From assembly GCA_035633075.1 (NCBI GenBank), contig DASQFQ010000286.1, positions 1 through 27,609 on the forward strand: DNA of 27,609 nt. The letters are read 5' to 3'. The stretch comes from DASQFQ01 sp035633075 (GTDB taxonomy: Bacteria; Actinomycetota; Thermoleophilia; Solirubrobacterales; Solirubrobacteraceae). Positions 15,054-22,290 of this stretch are shown in pieces; position 1 is the stretch's first letter; each line of letters begins with the position of its first letter. A model generated the notes under the pieces. That model was not told the DNA's origin, ran no database searches, and worked only from the letters and a program-made list of their open reading frames with translations. The position numbers were made by a program, and so were the translations under genes.

Positions 15054-16019
15054 GTGCCCGCCCGCTGCGTGATCGGCGTCGATCTGGGCGGGACGAAGCT
15101 CCTGGCCGGCGCCGTGGATCCGGAGCGGCTGACCGTCCATCACCGCGCGCGCCGGCAGGCCTCCGGACTCGACCAGGCGCAGCTCGTCGAGGCGGTGGTG
15201 GAGGCCGTGGTGGAGGCGCGCGAGGCCGTCGGCGGGGAGATCGAGGCCGTGGGCTTCGGGATCCCCTGCACGATCGACCGCCGTACGGGCATCGCCGTGC
15301 AGGCCGTCAACCTGCCGATCGCCGACCTTGCCTTCGGGGCGCTGATGTCTGAGCTCCTTGGGCTCCCGGTGGTCGTGGACAACGATGCCAACTGCGCCGT
15401 CTGGGCCGAGGCGCGCGCCGGCGCCGCGGAGGGCGCCGGCGAGGTGGCGATGCTGACGATCGGCACCGGGATCGGCGGCGGCCTCGTGCTGGGTGGCCGC
15501 TTGTACCGCGGCTGGGTCGGCGCGGGGGCCGAGCTGGGGCACATGGTCGTCGACATGGACGGGCCCCCGTGCCAGGGCAACTGCGCGAGCCGGGGCTGCC
15601 TGGAGGCGGTCGCGTCGGGGACGGCGCTGGTCCGCGAGGCGGCTCTGGGCGTCGAGCGCGAGCCCGGCACGGCGCTGGGGCGCGCGCTGAGGGAGGGCCG
15701 CGCGCTCACCGGGCACCTCGTCACCGAGCTGGCCTTCGACGGCGATCCTGTCGCGCGCGAGGCGGTCGGCGTCATCGGCGAGCGACTCGGGGTCGGACTC
15801 GCGAGCCTCGTGAACATCTTCAACCCCGAGGTCGTGGTGGTCGGCGGCGGGGTGATCGCGGCCGGGGAGATGCTGCTGGCGCCGGCGCGCGAGTCGATGC
15901 TCGCCCGTGCGCTCGCCCCGGGGCGCGACCTCGTCCGCGTCGCGGCGGCCGCCTTCGGCGCGGAGTCGGGCATGATCGGCGCGGCGCTGCTGGCCGCGGA
16001 TCCGGAGGCGGCGGGGTGA
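15054..16019 (+). CDS. ROK-family sugar kinase (glucokinase-like)
   Basis: The 321-residue protein has the phosphate-1 motif VIGVDLGGTKLLAG near the N-terminus, the sugar-binding VVVDNDANCAVWAEA with catalytic Asp, the phosphate-2 motif LTIGTGIGGGLVLGG, and the zinc-binding segment GHMVVDMDGPPCQGNCASRGCLEA. The zinc loop is C-x-G-x-C-x4-C rather than the classical C-x-C-G-x-x-G-C. The C-terminal ATP site includes NPEVVVVGGGV. It should phosphorylate glucose or a related hexose; the exact sugar is not certain. There is no helix-turn-helix, so it is a kinase and not a ROK repressor. GTG 15054 is favoured by the TATGGT box; ATG 15042 would add four residues. The stop overlaps rsmI by four bases. 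Confidence 0.9.
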   Translation: MPARCVIGVDLGGTKLLAGAVDPERLTVHHRARRQASGLDQAQLVEAVVEAVVEAREAVGGEIEAVGFGIPCTIDRRTGIAVQAVNLPIADLAFGALMSELLGLPVVVDNDANCAVWAEARAGAAEGAGEVAMLTIGTGIGGGLVLGGRLYRGWVGAGAELGHMVVDMDGPPCQGNCASRGCLEAVASGTALVREAALGVEREPGTALGRALREGRALTGHLVTELAFDGDPVAREAVGVIGERLGVGLASLVNIFNPEVVVVGGGVIAAGEMLLAPARESMLARALAPGRDLVRVAAAAFGAESGMIGAALLAADPEAAG

Positions 16020-16852
16020 GCGCCGCCGGCCACGGGCGGCTGGTCGTGTGCCCGACGCCCATCGGCAACCTCGAGGACGTGACGCTGCGGGTCCTCGCCG
16101 CGCTGCGTGAGGCCGACCTGGTCGCCTGTGAGGACACGCGGCGCACGCGCGTCCTGCTCGAGCGCTATGGCGTGCAGGCCGCGCTCGTCTCCCATCACGA
16201 GCACAACGAGCGCGAGCGGGCGCCCGAGCTGGTGGAGCGGATGCTGGGCGGCGAGGTGGTCGCGCTGGTCTCCGACGCCGGCATGCCGCTCGTGAGCGAT
16301 CCGGGCTTCGTGCTCGTGCAGAGTTGCATCGCCGCCGGGCTGGCGGTCGAGGTGCTGCCGGGCCCGTCGGCCGCCCTGGCCGCGCTCGTGGCCTCCGGCC
16401 TGCCGGCTGATCGCTGGCGCTTCGTGGGCTTCCTCCCCCGCAAGCGGGGCGCGCTGACCGAGGTGCTCGCCTCGCCCGAGACGGTCGTCGCCTTCGAGTC
16501 CCCGCGTCGCGTCGCGGCGTCGCTGGCCGTGCTCGCCGAGCTCGACCCCGCGCGGCCGGCCGCGGTCTGCCGGGAGCTGACCAAGGTGCACGAGGAGGTG
16601 GTGCGCGGCGATGCCGCGACCCTCGCCGCCCGCTACGGCGACGCGCCGCCCCGCGGGGAGGTCGTGCTCGTGATCGGGCCGGCCCCGGCGCGCACCAGTG
16701 CGGACGCCACGGCCGTCGATGCCGTCCGGCGGCTCGTCGAGGCGGGGGCCAAGCCCCGCCCGGCGGCCTCGGTGGTCGCCGAGCTCACCGGCGGATCTGC
16801 CAACGAGCTCTACCGCTCCGTCACGAGCGGCACGCGGCCTCGCAACGATTGA
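16016..16852 (+). CDS. rsmI: 16S rRNA (cytidine-1402 2'-O)-methyltransferase
   Basis: This 278-residue protein of the tetrapyrrole-methylase fold methylates the ribose of C1402 in the 16S rRNA decoding centre, using S-adenosylmethionine. Diagnostic segments are LVVCPTPIGNLEDVTLR at the N-terminus, ACEDTRRTRVLLERYG, LVSDAGMPLVSDPGF, and PGPSAALAALVASGLP. The C-terminal region RPAASVVAELTGGSANELYRSV resembles the small helical domain of the family. GTG 16016 overlaps the kinase stop as GTGA, indicating translational coupling. A sugar kinase and an rRNA methylase in one operon probably share only transcription. A second 30S-subunit methylase, rsmA, lies about 4 kb downstream. Confidence 0.95.
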   Translation: MSAAGHGRLVVCPTPIGNLEDVTLRVLAALREADLVACEDTRRTRVLLERYGVQAALVSHHEHNERERAPELVERMLGGEVVALVSDAGMPLVSDPGFVLVQSCIAAGLAVEVLPGPSAALAALVASGLPADRWRFVGFLPRKRGALTEVLASPETVVAFESPRRVAASLAVLAELDPARPAAVCRELTKVHEEVVRGDAATLAARYGDAPPRGEVVLVIGPAPARTSADATAVDAVRRLVEAGAKPRPAASVVAELTGGSANELYRSVTSGTRPRND

Positions 16853-16884
16853 CGCGCGCCGCGCACCGCTCGGCGCCGCCCCCG

Positions 16885-16890
16885 TACCGT
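16885..16890 (+). promoter_or_regulatory. -10 element for the M23-like gene
   Basis: TACCGT ends 8 bases before ATG 16899, in the short gap after rsmI. Confidence 0.45.
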
Positions 16891-16898
16891 CGGCGGAC

Positions 16899-17624
16899 AT
16901 GCGCCACGGCATCGCCCTTCTGCTGCCTCTCCTGCTCGCCTTCACCTCGGCCGCCGACGCGCGCCCTCGGTGGATCGCGCCGGTTCCCGGGCCGCCCCTG
17001 CGGCACTTCGACCTCGGCCCGAACCCGTTCGAGGCCGGCCGGCATCGCGGCGCCGACCTCGCCGCCGAGCCGGGGCAGCCGGTCCGTTCCGCTTGCTCCG
17101 GGCGAGTCGTGTTCGCGGGACGGGTGGCCGGCGTCGGCACCGTGAGCGTCCGCTGCGGCGGCTGGCGGGTCTCCTACGCCCCACTCCGCGCGCTGGGGTT
17201 GCGGGCGGACCAGCGGATCGGTGCGGGGCGGCGGTTGGGCGCGGCCGCCCGGGGGCACCATCCCGGGCTCCATTTCGGGGTGCGCCGCGAGGGCCGGCGC
17301 TTCGCGTACGTCGATCCGCTTCCGTTCATCAGTCGCTCCGCCCCCGCGCCCCCCGTGGCCGGCAGACGCGGCGTGAGGTGGCGGCGGCCACCTGCGGCGC
17401 GGCCCCTTCCCTCGCCCGCTCGGCACGTCCCCACCGTGGCTGCGCTCAGTGGCGACTCTCCCGCGCCGGCTCCGGCTCCTTCCCCATCGGTCGCCCCATG
17501 GCCGGTCTGGGCCGGCCTCGCCCTGCTCCTGACAGGACTCGTCGGAGCCGGTACGGTGAGGCGTCCGTCCCGCTCGAGAGGAGGTCCCCGTGCCGCGCAT
17601 CGTCCACTTCGAGTTCCTCGCTGA
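16899..17624 (+). CDS. M23 (LytM-like) envelope protein, probably non-catalytic, with C-terminal membrane anchor
   Basis: This 241-residue protein has a signal peptide (HGIALLLPLLLAFTSAADA) followed by an M23-type domain, roughly residues 25-145. HRGADLA supplies the H-x-x-x-D zinc ligands, and GHHPGLHFGVR corresponds to the final motif. Active LytM enzymes there have H-L-H; this protein has G-L-H, so the presumed catalytic first His is replaced while the zinc-binding second His stays. A Pro/Ala-rich linker leads to a C-terminal membrane helix (WPVWAGLALLLTGLVGAG) and a basic tail. It may bind peptidoglycan or activate an amidase, as degenerate LytM proteins do, rather than cut it. ATG 16899 follows a TACCGT box. 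The end overlaps the VOC gene by 35 bases. Confidence 0.8.
   Translation: MRHGIALLLPLLLAFTSAADARPRWIAPVPGPPLRHFDLGPNPFEAGRHRGADLAAEPGQPVRSACSGRVVFAGRVAGVGTVSVRCGGWRVSYAPLRALGLRADQRIGAGRRLGAAARGHHPGLHFGVRREGRRFAYVDPLPFISRSAPAPPVAGRRGVRWRRPPAARPLPSPARHVPTVAALSGDSPAPAPAPSPSVAPWPVWAGLALLLTGLVGAGTVRRPSRSRGGPRAAHRPLRVPR
17577..17585 (+). promoter_or_regulatory. Strong Shine-Dalgarno sequence for the VOC gene
   Basis: AGAGGAGGT lies 4 bases before GTG 17590, one of few strong ribosome sites here. TACGGT (17552-17557), about 32 bases before the start, may be a separate -10. The gene may thus be expressed apart from the overlapping M23-like gene. Confidence 0.6.
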
Positions 17625-17958
17625 CGATCCCGAGCGGGCGGTGAAGTTCTGGAACGACGCCTTCGGGTGGAAGTCAGACACCTGGGAGGGCGCGACCTAC
17701 TGGCTCGTGAACACCGGCGAGGAGGAGCCGGGGATCAACGGGGGGATCATGCGCCGGAGCGACTTCCCGCAGCCGGTCAACACCATCTGCACCGTCGCGG
17801 TCGACGACGTCGACGACGCGGTTGCCAAGGTCGAGAAGGCCGGGGGCCAGGTCGTCAGACCGAAGTTCGAGGTCGGCGACATCGGCCTGTCCGCCTACTG
17901 CACCGACACCGAGGGCAACGTCTTCGGCGTCTGGCAGAGCCTTCAGGCCTCTGAGTAG
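17590..17958 (+). CDS. VOC-superfamily (glyoxalase/bleomycin-resistance fold) protein
   Basis: This 122-residue protein has a single vicinal-oxygen-chelate unit made of two beta-alpha-beta-beta-beta modules. The first begins IVHFEFLADDPERAVKFWNDAFGW, and the second includes VAVDDVDDAVAKVEKAGGQVV and ends DTEGNVFGVWQ. Possible metal ligands are the His of IVHFE and a late acidic residue, but the usual Glu of the E-x-x-x-G pattern near the end appears replaced in the sequence EGNVFGVWQ. Small cytosolic members of this type include CFP-30B-like and other proteins of unknown substrate; a resistance role should not be assumed. The GTG start is set by the AGAGGAGGT ribosome site and lies inside the M23-like gene. 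Confidence 0.85.
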   Translation: MPRIVHFEFLADDPERAVKFWNDAFGWKSDTWEGATYWLVNTGEEEPGINGGIMRRSDFPQPVNTICTVAVDDVDDAVAKVEKAGGQVVRPKFEVGDIGLSAYCTDTEGNVFGVWQSLQASE

Positions 17959-17987
17959 CTCACGCCGAACCGGCCGGACCCGCGGCC

Positions 17988-18002
17988 GGGACCACTAGCC
18001 TC
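17988..18002 (+). promoter_or_regulatory. metG promoter; 15-base sequence shared with the DUF2993 gene
   Basis: GGGACCACTAGCCTC includes TAGCCT (17996-18001), ending 9 bases before ATG 18011. It is identical to 6592-6606. A GC hairpin (17970-17975 with 17984-17989) lies just before it. Confidence 0.5.
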
Positions 18003-18010
18003 TGGCGCCG

Positions 18011-19537
18011 ATGGCCTTCTACGTCACGACGCCGATCTACTACGTCAACGCCGCGCCGCACCTCGGCCACGCGTACTCGACGATCGCCGCCGACATCCTC
18101 GCACGCCACATGCGCCAGCGCGGCGATGACGTGTTCTTCCTCACCGGCACCGACGAGCACGGCGAGCCCGTGGCCCAGGCCGCCGAGCGCGAGGGCGTCA
18201 CCCCGAAGGAGCTCGCCGACCGCAACGCCCGCCGCTTCCAGGAGCTGCTCCCGCGCATCAACGTCTCGAACGACTTCTTCATCCGCACGAGCGATCCCCG
18301 CCACAAGGCGCGCGTCCAGGAGATCATGCAGCGCGTCCACGACAACGGGCACGTCTACAAGGGCATGTACGAGGGCTGGTACTGCCCCCGCTGCGCGGAC
18401 TTCAAGACCGAGAACGAGGTCGGCCCCGACGAGACCTGCCCGATCCACCGCATCCCCCTGGACCGCGAGCGCGAGGAGAACTGGTTCTTCCGCCTCTCCT
18501 CCTTCCAGGACCAGCTCGAGCGCCTCTACGCCGACCGCGCGGACTTCGTGCTCCCGCGCGTGCGCTTCAACGAGGCGCGCTCGTTCATCACCGGCGGGCT
18601 GAACGACGTCTCGCTCTCCCGCGCGAAGCTGACCTGGGGGGTCGAGGTCCCCTGGGATCCCGGCCACGTCTTCTACGTGTGGTTCGACGCGCTGCTCAAC
18701 TACGTCACCGCGCTCGCCTTCGCCCACGACGGCCGCGACGAGACGGACACATTCTGGCCCGCCACCTTCCACCTCATGGGCAAGGAGATCCTCAAGTTCC
18801 ACGCCGTCATCTGGCCGGCGCTCCTGCTCGCAGCCGGCCTCGAGCTGCCGCGCCACCTGTTCATCCACGGCTTCCTGCTCATGAAGGACGCCGCCGGCGA
18901 GCAGCACAAGATGTCCAAGTCGCTGGGCAACGTGTTGGATCCGTTCGAGGTCATGGACACCTTCGGCACCGACGCCCTGCGCTACTACTGCTTCCGCGAG
19001 GTCCCCTTCGGCCTCGACGGCTCGGTCTCCACCGCCACCTTCGGCGAGCGCTACACCTCCGAGCTGGCCAACGAATACGGCAACCTCGCCTCGCGCACGC
19101 TGGCGATGATCGCCCGCTACCGCGACGGCACCGTGCCGGAGGCCGACGTCGACCCGCTGCTCACCGCGGACTTCGACGGCCTCGCCGACCAGGTCTGCGA
19201 GCTGCTGGACCGCGCCGAGATCACCCAGGCGCTCGACGCCATCTGGCAGCGGGTGCGGCGCCTGAACCGCTATGTCGAGGAGCAGGCGCCGTGGAAGCTG
19301 GCCAAGGACCCGGAGGCCGCCGGCCGGCTCGACGTGACCCTTGGCTCGCTGGCCGACGGCCTGCGCGCGCTCACCGTGCTCCTGCATCCCTACATGCCCG
19401 AGACGACCGAGCGGCTGATGGGGGCCCTTGGACAGGAGGGCGACGCGTTCGCGATCGGGGCCGCGCAGCTGGGGAGCGGGTCGGCCGGCGCCCGGGTGAC
19501 CCCGCTCGTCCCGGCGCTGTTCCCGAAGCCGGCGTGA
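18011..19537 (+). CDS. metG: Methionyl-tRNA synthetase
   Basis: This 508-residue class I synthetase charges tRNA-Met. The HIGH-type motif is HLGH at residues 17-20 (after TTPIYYVNAAP), and the KMSKS loop is KMSKS at 300-304. The insertion domain carries WYCPRCADF and ETCPIHR, leaving a zinc site with two knuckle halves of unusual composition. The C-terminal anticodon helix bundle includes the conserved VEEQAPWKLAKDP. The protein ends without the extra C-terminal tRNA-binding domain that longer MetG forms carry. ATG 18011 follows a TAGCCT box by 9 bases. It leads an operon with tatD, rsmA and ispE, an order common in actinobacteria, each start overlapping the preceding stop. Confidence 0.97.
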   Translation: MAFYVTTPIYYVNAAPHLGHAYSTIAADILARHMRQRGDDVFFLTGTDEHGEPVAQAAEREGVTPKELADRNARRFQELLPRINVSNDFFIRTSDPRHKARVQEIMQRVHDNGHVYKGMYEGWYCPRCADFKTENEVGPDETCPIHRIPLDREREENWFFRLSSFQDQLERLYADRADFVLPRVRFNEARSFITGGLNDVSLSRAKLTWGVEVPWDPGHVFYVWFDALLNYVTALAFAHDGRDETDTFWPATFHLMGKEILKFHAVIWPALLLAAGLELPRHLFIHGFLLMKDAAGEQHKMSKSLGNVLDPFEVMDTFGTDALRYYCFREVPFGLDGSVSTATFGERYTSELANEYGNLASRTLAMIARYRDGTVPEADVDPLLTADFDGLADQVCELLDRAEITQALDAIWQRVRRLNRYVEEQAPWKLAKDPEAAGRLDVTLGSLADGLRALTVLLHPYMPETTERLMGALGQEGDAFAIGAAQLGSGSAGARVTPLVPALFPKPA

Positions 19538-20283
19538 TCGACTCCCACACCCACCTCGATCATGGCCCGGCGGGGGAGGACGAGCTCGTCGCGGCCGCGC
19601 GGGAGGCCGGCCTGCGGCGCATCCTCACGATCGGGATGGACCCCGAGTCCTGCCGCGCGGCCCTGGCGGCCGCCGACCGCTACGAGGAGGTGTACGCCGC
19701 GATCGGGCGCCATCCCAACAGCGCGACGGGCTTCGATGACTCCGCGGCCGGAGACCTCACCGAGCTGGCCGGGCACCCGCGCTGCCTCGCGATCGGCGAG
19801 ACGGGCCTGGACTACTACCGCGACCGCGCCCCGCGAGAGGACCAGGCGCGCGCCTTCGCGGCGCAGATCTCGCTCGCGCGCGCCACCGGCAAGCCGCTCG
19901 TGATCCACACGCGCGCCGCCGAGCAGGACACCATCGACACGCTCGCCCTTTCCGCGGAAGGGCTCGAGGTGATCCTGCACTGCTTCTCGATGCCCGAGCG
20001 CCTCGAGGAGTGCCTCGCGCGCGGGTGGTGGATCTCCTTCGCCGGCAACGTGACCTATCCGAAGTCCATCGACCTGGCCGCCGCCGCCGAGCGCGTCCCG
20101 CTCGACCGCCTGCTGGTGGAGACCGACGCCCCCTACCTCGCGCCGCAGCCCGTGCGCAAGCACCGCAACCAGCCTGCCTACGTCGTCCACACCGCGCGCT
20201 TCATCGCCGCACGCCGCGGCATCGCCTACGCCGAGCTCGAAGCGGCGGTCGAGGCCAACGCGGCGCGGCTGCTCGGCTGGTGA
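19534..20283 (+). CDS. tatD: TatD-family metal-dependent deoxyribonuclease
   Basis: This 249-residue TIM-barrel hydrolase of the amidohydrolase superfamily has the first metal pair in VIDSHTHLDH (residues 2-10), then the bridging Glu in AIGETGLDYYRD, His in LVIHTRAAEQDT, His in ILHCFS, and the conserved LLVETDAPYLAPQP with its catalytic Asp. TatD proteins are 3'-5' DNA exonucleases or D-aminoacyl-tRNA deacylase-like enzymes in different organisms. GTG 19534 overlaps the metG stop by four bases (GTGA). The longer frame running upstream is the shadow of metG. Next to a tRNA synthetase, a quality-control role is conceivable but not shown. Confidence 0.94.
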   Translation: MIDSHTHLDHGPAGEDELVAAAREAGLRRILTIGMDPESCRAALAAADRYEEVYAAIGRHPNSATGFDDSAAGDLTELAGHPRCLAIGETGLDYYRDRAPREDQARAFAAQISLARATGKPLVIHTRAAEQDTIDTLALSAEGLEVILHCFSMPERLEECLARGWWISFAGNVTYPKSIDLAAAAERVPLDRLLVETDAPYLAPQPVRKHRNQPAYVVHTARFIAARRGIAYAELEAAVEANAARLLGW

Positions 20284-21122
20284 GCGAGCTACCGGCGCAG
20301 CCGAGCCTGCGCCGCCTGAAGGCCTTCGGGATCCGGCCCGACCGGGATCTCGGGCAGAACTTCCTCATCGACTCGAACCTGCTCGGGGTGATCGGGCGCG
20401 CGGCGAGGCTCCACGCCGGGGACGTGGTGCTCGAGGTGGGCGGAGGCCTGGGCGTGCTCTCGGAGTACCTCGCCGAGCGCGCCGCCCACGTGCACGTGGT
20501 GGAGATCGACCGGCGGCTCGAGGCGGCGCTGCGCGACGCGACCGATCCGCACCCCAACATCACGCTGCACTTGGCCGACGCCGTGCGGCTCGACCTGGGC
20601 GCGCTCACCCCCAGCCCCACGAAGGTGATCGCCAACCTCCCCTACGGGGTGGCGGCCACGGTGATCCTGCGCACGGTCGAGGCGCTGCCCGGGGTCCGCA
20701 CCTGGGTCGCGATGATCCAGCGCGAGGTCGGCGAGCGCCTGGCCGCCCGGCCGGGCACCTCCTCCTACGGTGCGCCCTCCGTGCTCGCCCAGCTCGCGTG
20801 CGACGTCAAGGTGCTGCGCCCGGTCTCGCGGTCGGTCTTTCACCCGGTGCCCAACGTGGACTCGGTGCTCGTCGGCCTCGAGCGCCGCGGCCCTGCGCCC
20901 GCGCCGGGGCTGCGGGAGCTGGTCGGACAGGGCTTCGCGCACCGGCGCAAGGCGCTGCCGCGTTCGCTCGCCCTCGCCGCCGGCGCCGCGCCGGGGGCGC
21001 GCGACCGCGCGCGCGCCGCCCTCGAGGCGATCGGCCATCCGCCCGACGCCCGGGCCGAGCAGCTCGCACCCGAGGAATGGCCGGCACTGTACGCGCGCCT
21101 CGAGGCCGAGGACGGCGCGTGA
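20280..21122 (+). CDS. rsmA: 16S rRNA (adenine-1518-N6/adenine-1519-N6)-dimethyltransferase
   Basis: This 280-residue KsgA-family enzyme dimethylates two adjacent adenines near the 3' end of 16S rRNA, using S-adenosylmethionine. Signature segments are DLGQNFLIDSNLL, the SAM motif VVLEVGGGLGVLSEYL followed by VHVVEIDRRLE, and the catalytic VIANLPYGVAATV (the N-L-P-Y motif). MIQREVGERLAARPGTSSYG and SVFHPVPNVDSVLV are equally typical. GTG 20280 overlaps the tatD stop as GTGA. The C-terminus is Ala/Arg rich but normal in length. It joins rsmI in giving this neighbourhood two 30S modification enzymes. Confidence 0.96.
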   Translation: MSELPAQPSLRRLKAFGIRPDRDLGQNFLIDSNLLGVIGRAARLHAGDVVLEVGGGLGVLSEYLAERAAHVHVVEIDRRLEAALRDATDPHPNITLHLADAVRLDLGALTPSPTKVIANLPYGVAATVILRTVEALPGVRTWVAMIQREVGERLAARPGTSSYGAPSVLAQLACDVKVLRPVSRSVFHPVPNVDSVLVGLERRGPAPAPGLRELVGQGFAHRRKALPRSLALAAGAAPGARDRARAALEAIGHPPDARAEQLAPEEWPALYARLEAEDGA

Positions 21123-22012
21123 GGGCCCTGAGCGCGCTCGCTCCGGGCAAGGTCAACCTCTGCCTGTACGTCGGCGCGGCCCGCGAGGACGGGCTGCACC
21201 CCCTGATCTCCGTCGTGCAGCCGCTCGCGCTCGCCGACGAGCTGCGGCTCGAGCCCGCGCCGCCCGGCAGCCGCAGCGACGAGGTCGTCTGTCCCGGGAT
21301 CGACGGCCCGAACCTCGCCGCGCGGGCGCTGGCCGCCTACCGCGAGGCCACCGGCTGGGACGCGCCGCCACAGCGCCTGACCATCGTCAAGCGCGTCCCG
21401 GTGGCCGGCGGGATGGGCGGGGGGTCGGGCGACGCGGCGGCTGCGCTGCGTCTCGCCGCCCACGCCGCGGGCCGGCCCGGCGATCCGCTGCTCGACGGGC
21501 TGGCGCCATCGCTGGGGGCCGACGTCCCGGGCCAGGTGTCCCCCCGGCGCTGCCTGGTGACAGGCGCCGGCGAGCACGTGGAGTCGCTGCCCTCCCCGCC
21601 GGCCGGCCTGGGGGTGCTCGTGGTGCCCGTCGACGCGGTGCTCTCGACGGCCGACGTCTACCGCGAGGCCGACCGCCTCGGCCTGGCCCGCCCGGCCGAG
21701 GAGCTCGAGGCGCTCTCGCGCGACGTGCGCGCTGCCGCCCTGGCCGGCTCCCTGCCCGGCCGGCTTGTCCACAACGACCTCGAGGCCGCCGCGCGGTCGC
21801 TGTGCCCCGCCATCGAGCCGGCGCTCGCGGCGGCGGCCGAGGCGGGCGCCGACCGCGTGCTGGTCTCGGGCTCCGGGCCGACCGTCGCGGGGCTGTTCGG
21901 CGGCCACGACGGCGCCGAGCGGGCGCGCGCAGCGGCGGGCGCGCTGCAGGCCTCCCATCCGCGCGCGAGCGCGGCCACGCCGGTGGGGGTCGAGTCGGCG
22001 CGGGTGTGGTGA
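21119..22012 (+). CDS. ispE: 4-diphosphocytidyl-2-C-methyl-D-erythritol kinase
   Basis: This 297-residue GHMP kinase performs the fourth step of the non-mevalonate (MEP) isoprenoid pathway. LSALAPGKVNLCLYV opens the protein, the ATP-binding glycine loop is PVAGGMGGGSGDAAAALR near residues 93-110, and VSGSGPTVAGLFGG is the third GHMP motif near residue 250. The segment after SLGADVP reads GQVSPRRCLVTGAGE; the usual glycine-rich FLxGG stretch is altered, but the TGxGE end is kept. GTG 21119 overlaps the rsmA stop by four bases. ispE after rsmA is a standard actinobacterial arrangement. Confidence 0.94.
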   Translation: MRALSALAPGKVNLCLYVGAAREDGLHPLISVVQPLALADELRLEPAPPGSRSDEVVCPGIDGPNLAARALAAYREATGWDAPPQRLTIVKRVPVAGGMGGGSGDAAAALRLAAHAAGRPGDPLLDGLAPSLGADVPGQVSPRRCLVTGAGEHVESLPSPPAGLGVLVVPVDAVLSTADVYREADRLGLARPAEELEALSRDVRAAALAGSLPGRLVHNDLEAAARSLCPAIEPALAAAAEAGADRVLVSGSGPTVAGLFGGHDGAERARAAAGALQASHPRASAATPVGVESARVW

Positions 22013-22061
22013 CTCACGTCGCGGGTCTGATCGTCGTCCAGTTGCGCGACAATCTCTCGTC

Positions 22062-22280
22062 GTGACGAATCAGTCCTGGACCTATCTGATCGCCGGAATC
22101 GCCGCAGGGCTGTCGCTCATCGCGTGGGGCGCCCTCGTCCTCGTGCCCGCGTGGACGTCGTACTCGCGGCTGTGGGAACGCCTGGTGGCGACGCTCCTGA
22201 GCGTCTACGTGCTCGCCGCCTTCCTGGTGGCCGGCTCGAGTCTCGGGGCGGCGATCCTCTGGTACTACAACGAGATCTAG
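22062..22280 (+). CDS. Small two-helix membrane protein, function unknown
   Basis: The 72-residue protein has two clear hydrophobic segments, YLIAGIAAGLSLIAWGALVLV and LVATLLSVYVLAAFLVAGSS, joined by a short polar loop (AWTSYSRLWER). It ends AILWYYNEI. No family is recognised. GTG 22062 gives a short polar N-terminus (MTNQSWT). The -10 candidate CAATCT (22050-22055), 6 bases before the start, is poor. It follows ispE by 49 bases and its TAG stop forms part of the next gene's -10. Its good G/C third positions and clear membrane topology support a real gene. Confidence 0.7.
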   Translation: MTNQSWTYLIAGIAAGLSLIAWGALVLVPAWTSYSRLWERLVATLLSVYVLAAFLVAGSSLGAAILWYYNEI

Positions 22281-22283
22281 ACT
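22278..22283 (+). promoter_or_regulatory. -10 element for the pucR-family gene, overlapping a stop codon
   Basis: TAGACT uses the TAG stop of the small membrane protein gene as its first three bases. It ends 7 bases before ATG 22291 and 4 before ATG 22288, so the second ATG is the better leaderless start. Confidence 0.5.
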
Positions 22284-22290
22284 CTCGATG

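Noticed and set aside
15030..15716. Long minus-strand extension of the LCP frame, to 584 codons
   Set aside because: It is antisense to the ROK kinase, whose motifs are clear, and the translated extension is low-complexity and Arg/His rich. The LCP start at 15029 explains the gene.
17970..17989. CCGGCC/GGCCGG hairpin as terminator of the VOC gene
   Set aside because: A 6-bp all-GC stem is easily produced by chance at this base composition, there is no T-tract, and it abuts the metG promoter. Possible, but not supported enough to list.
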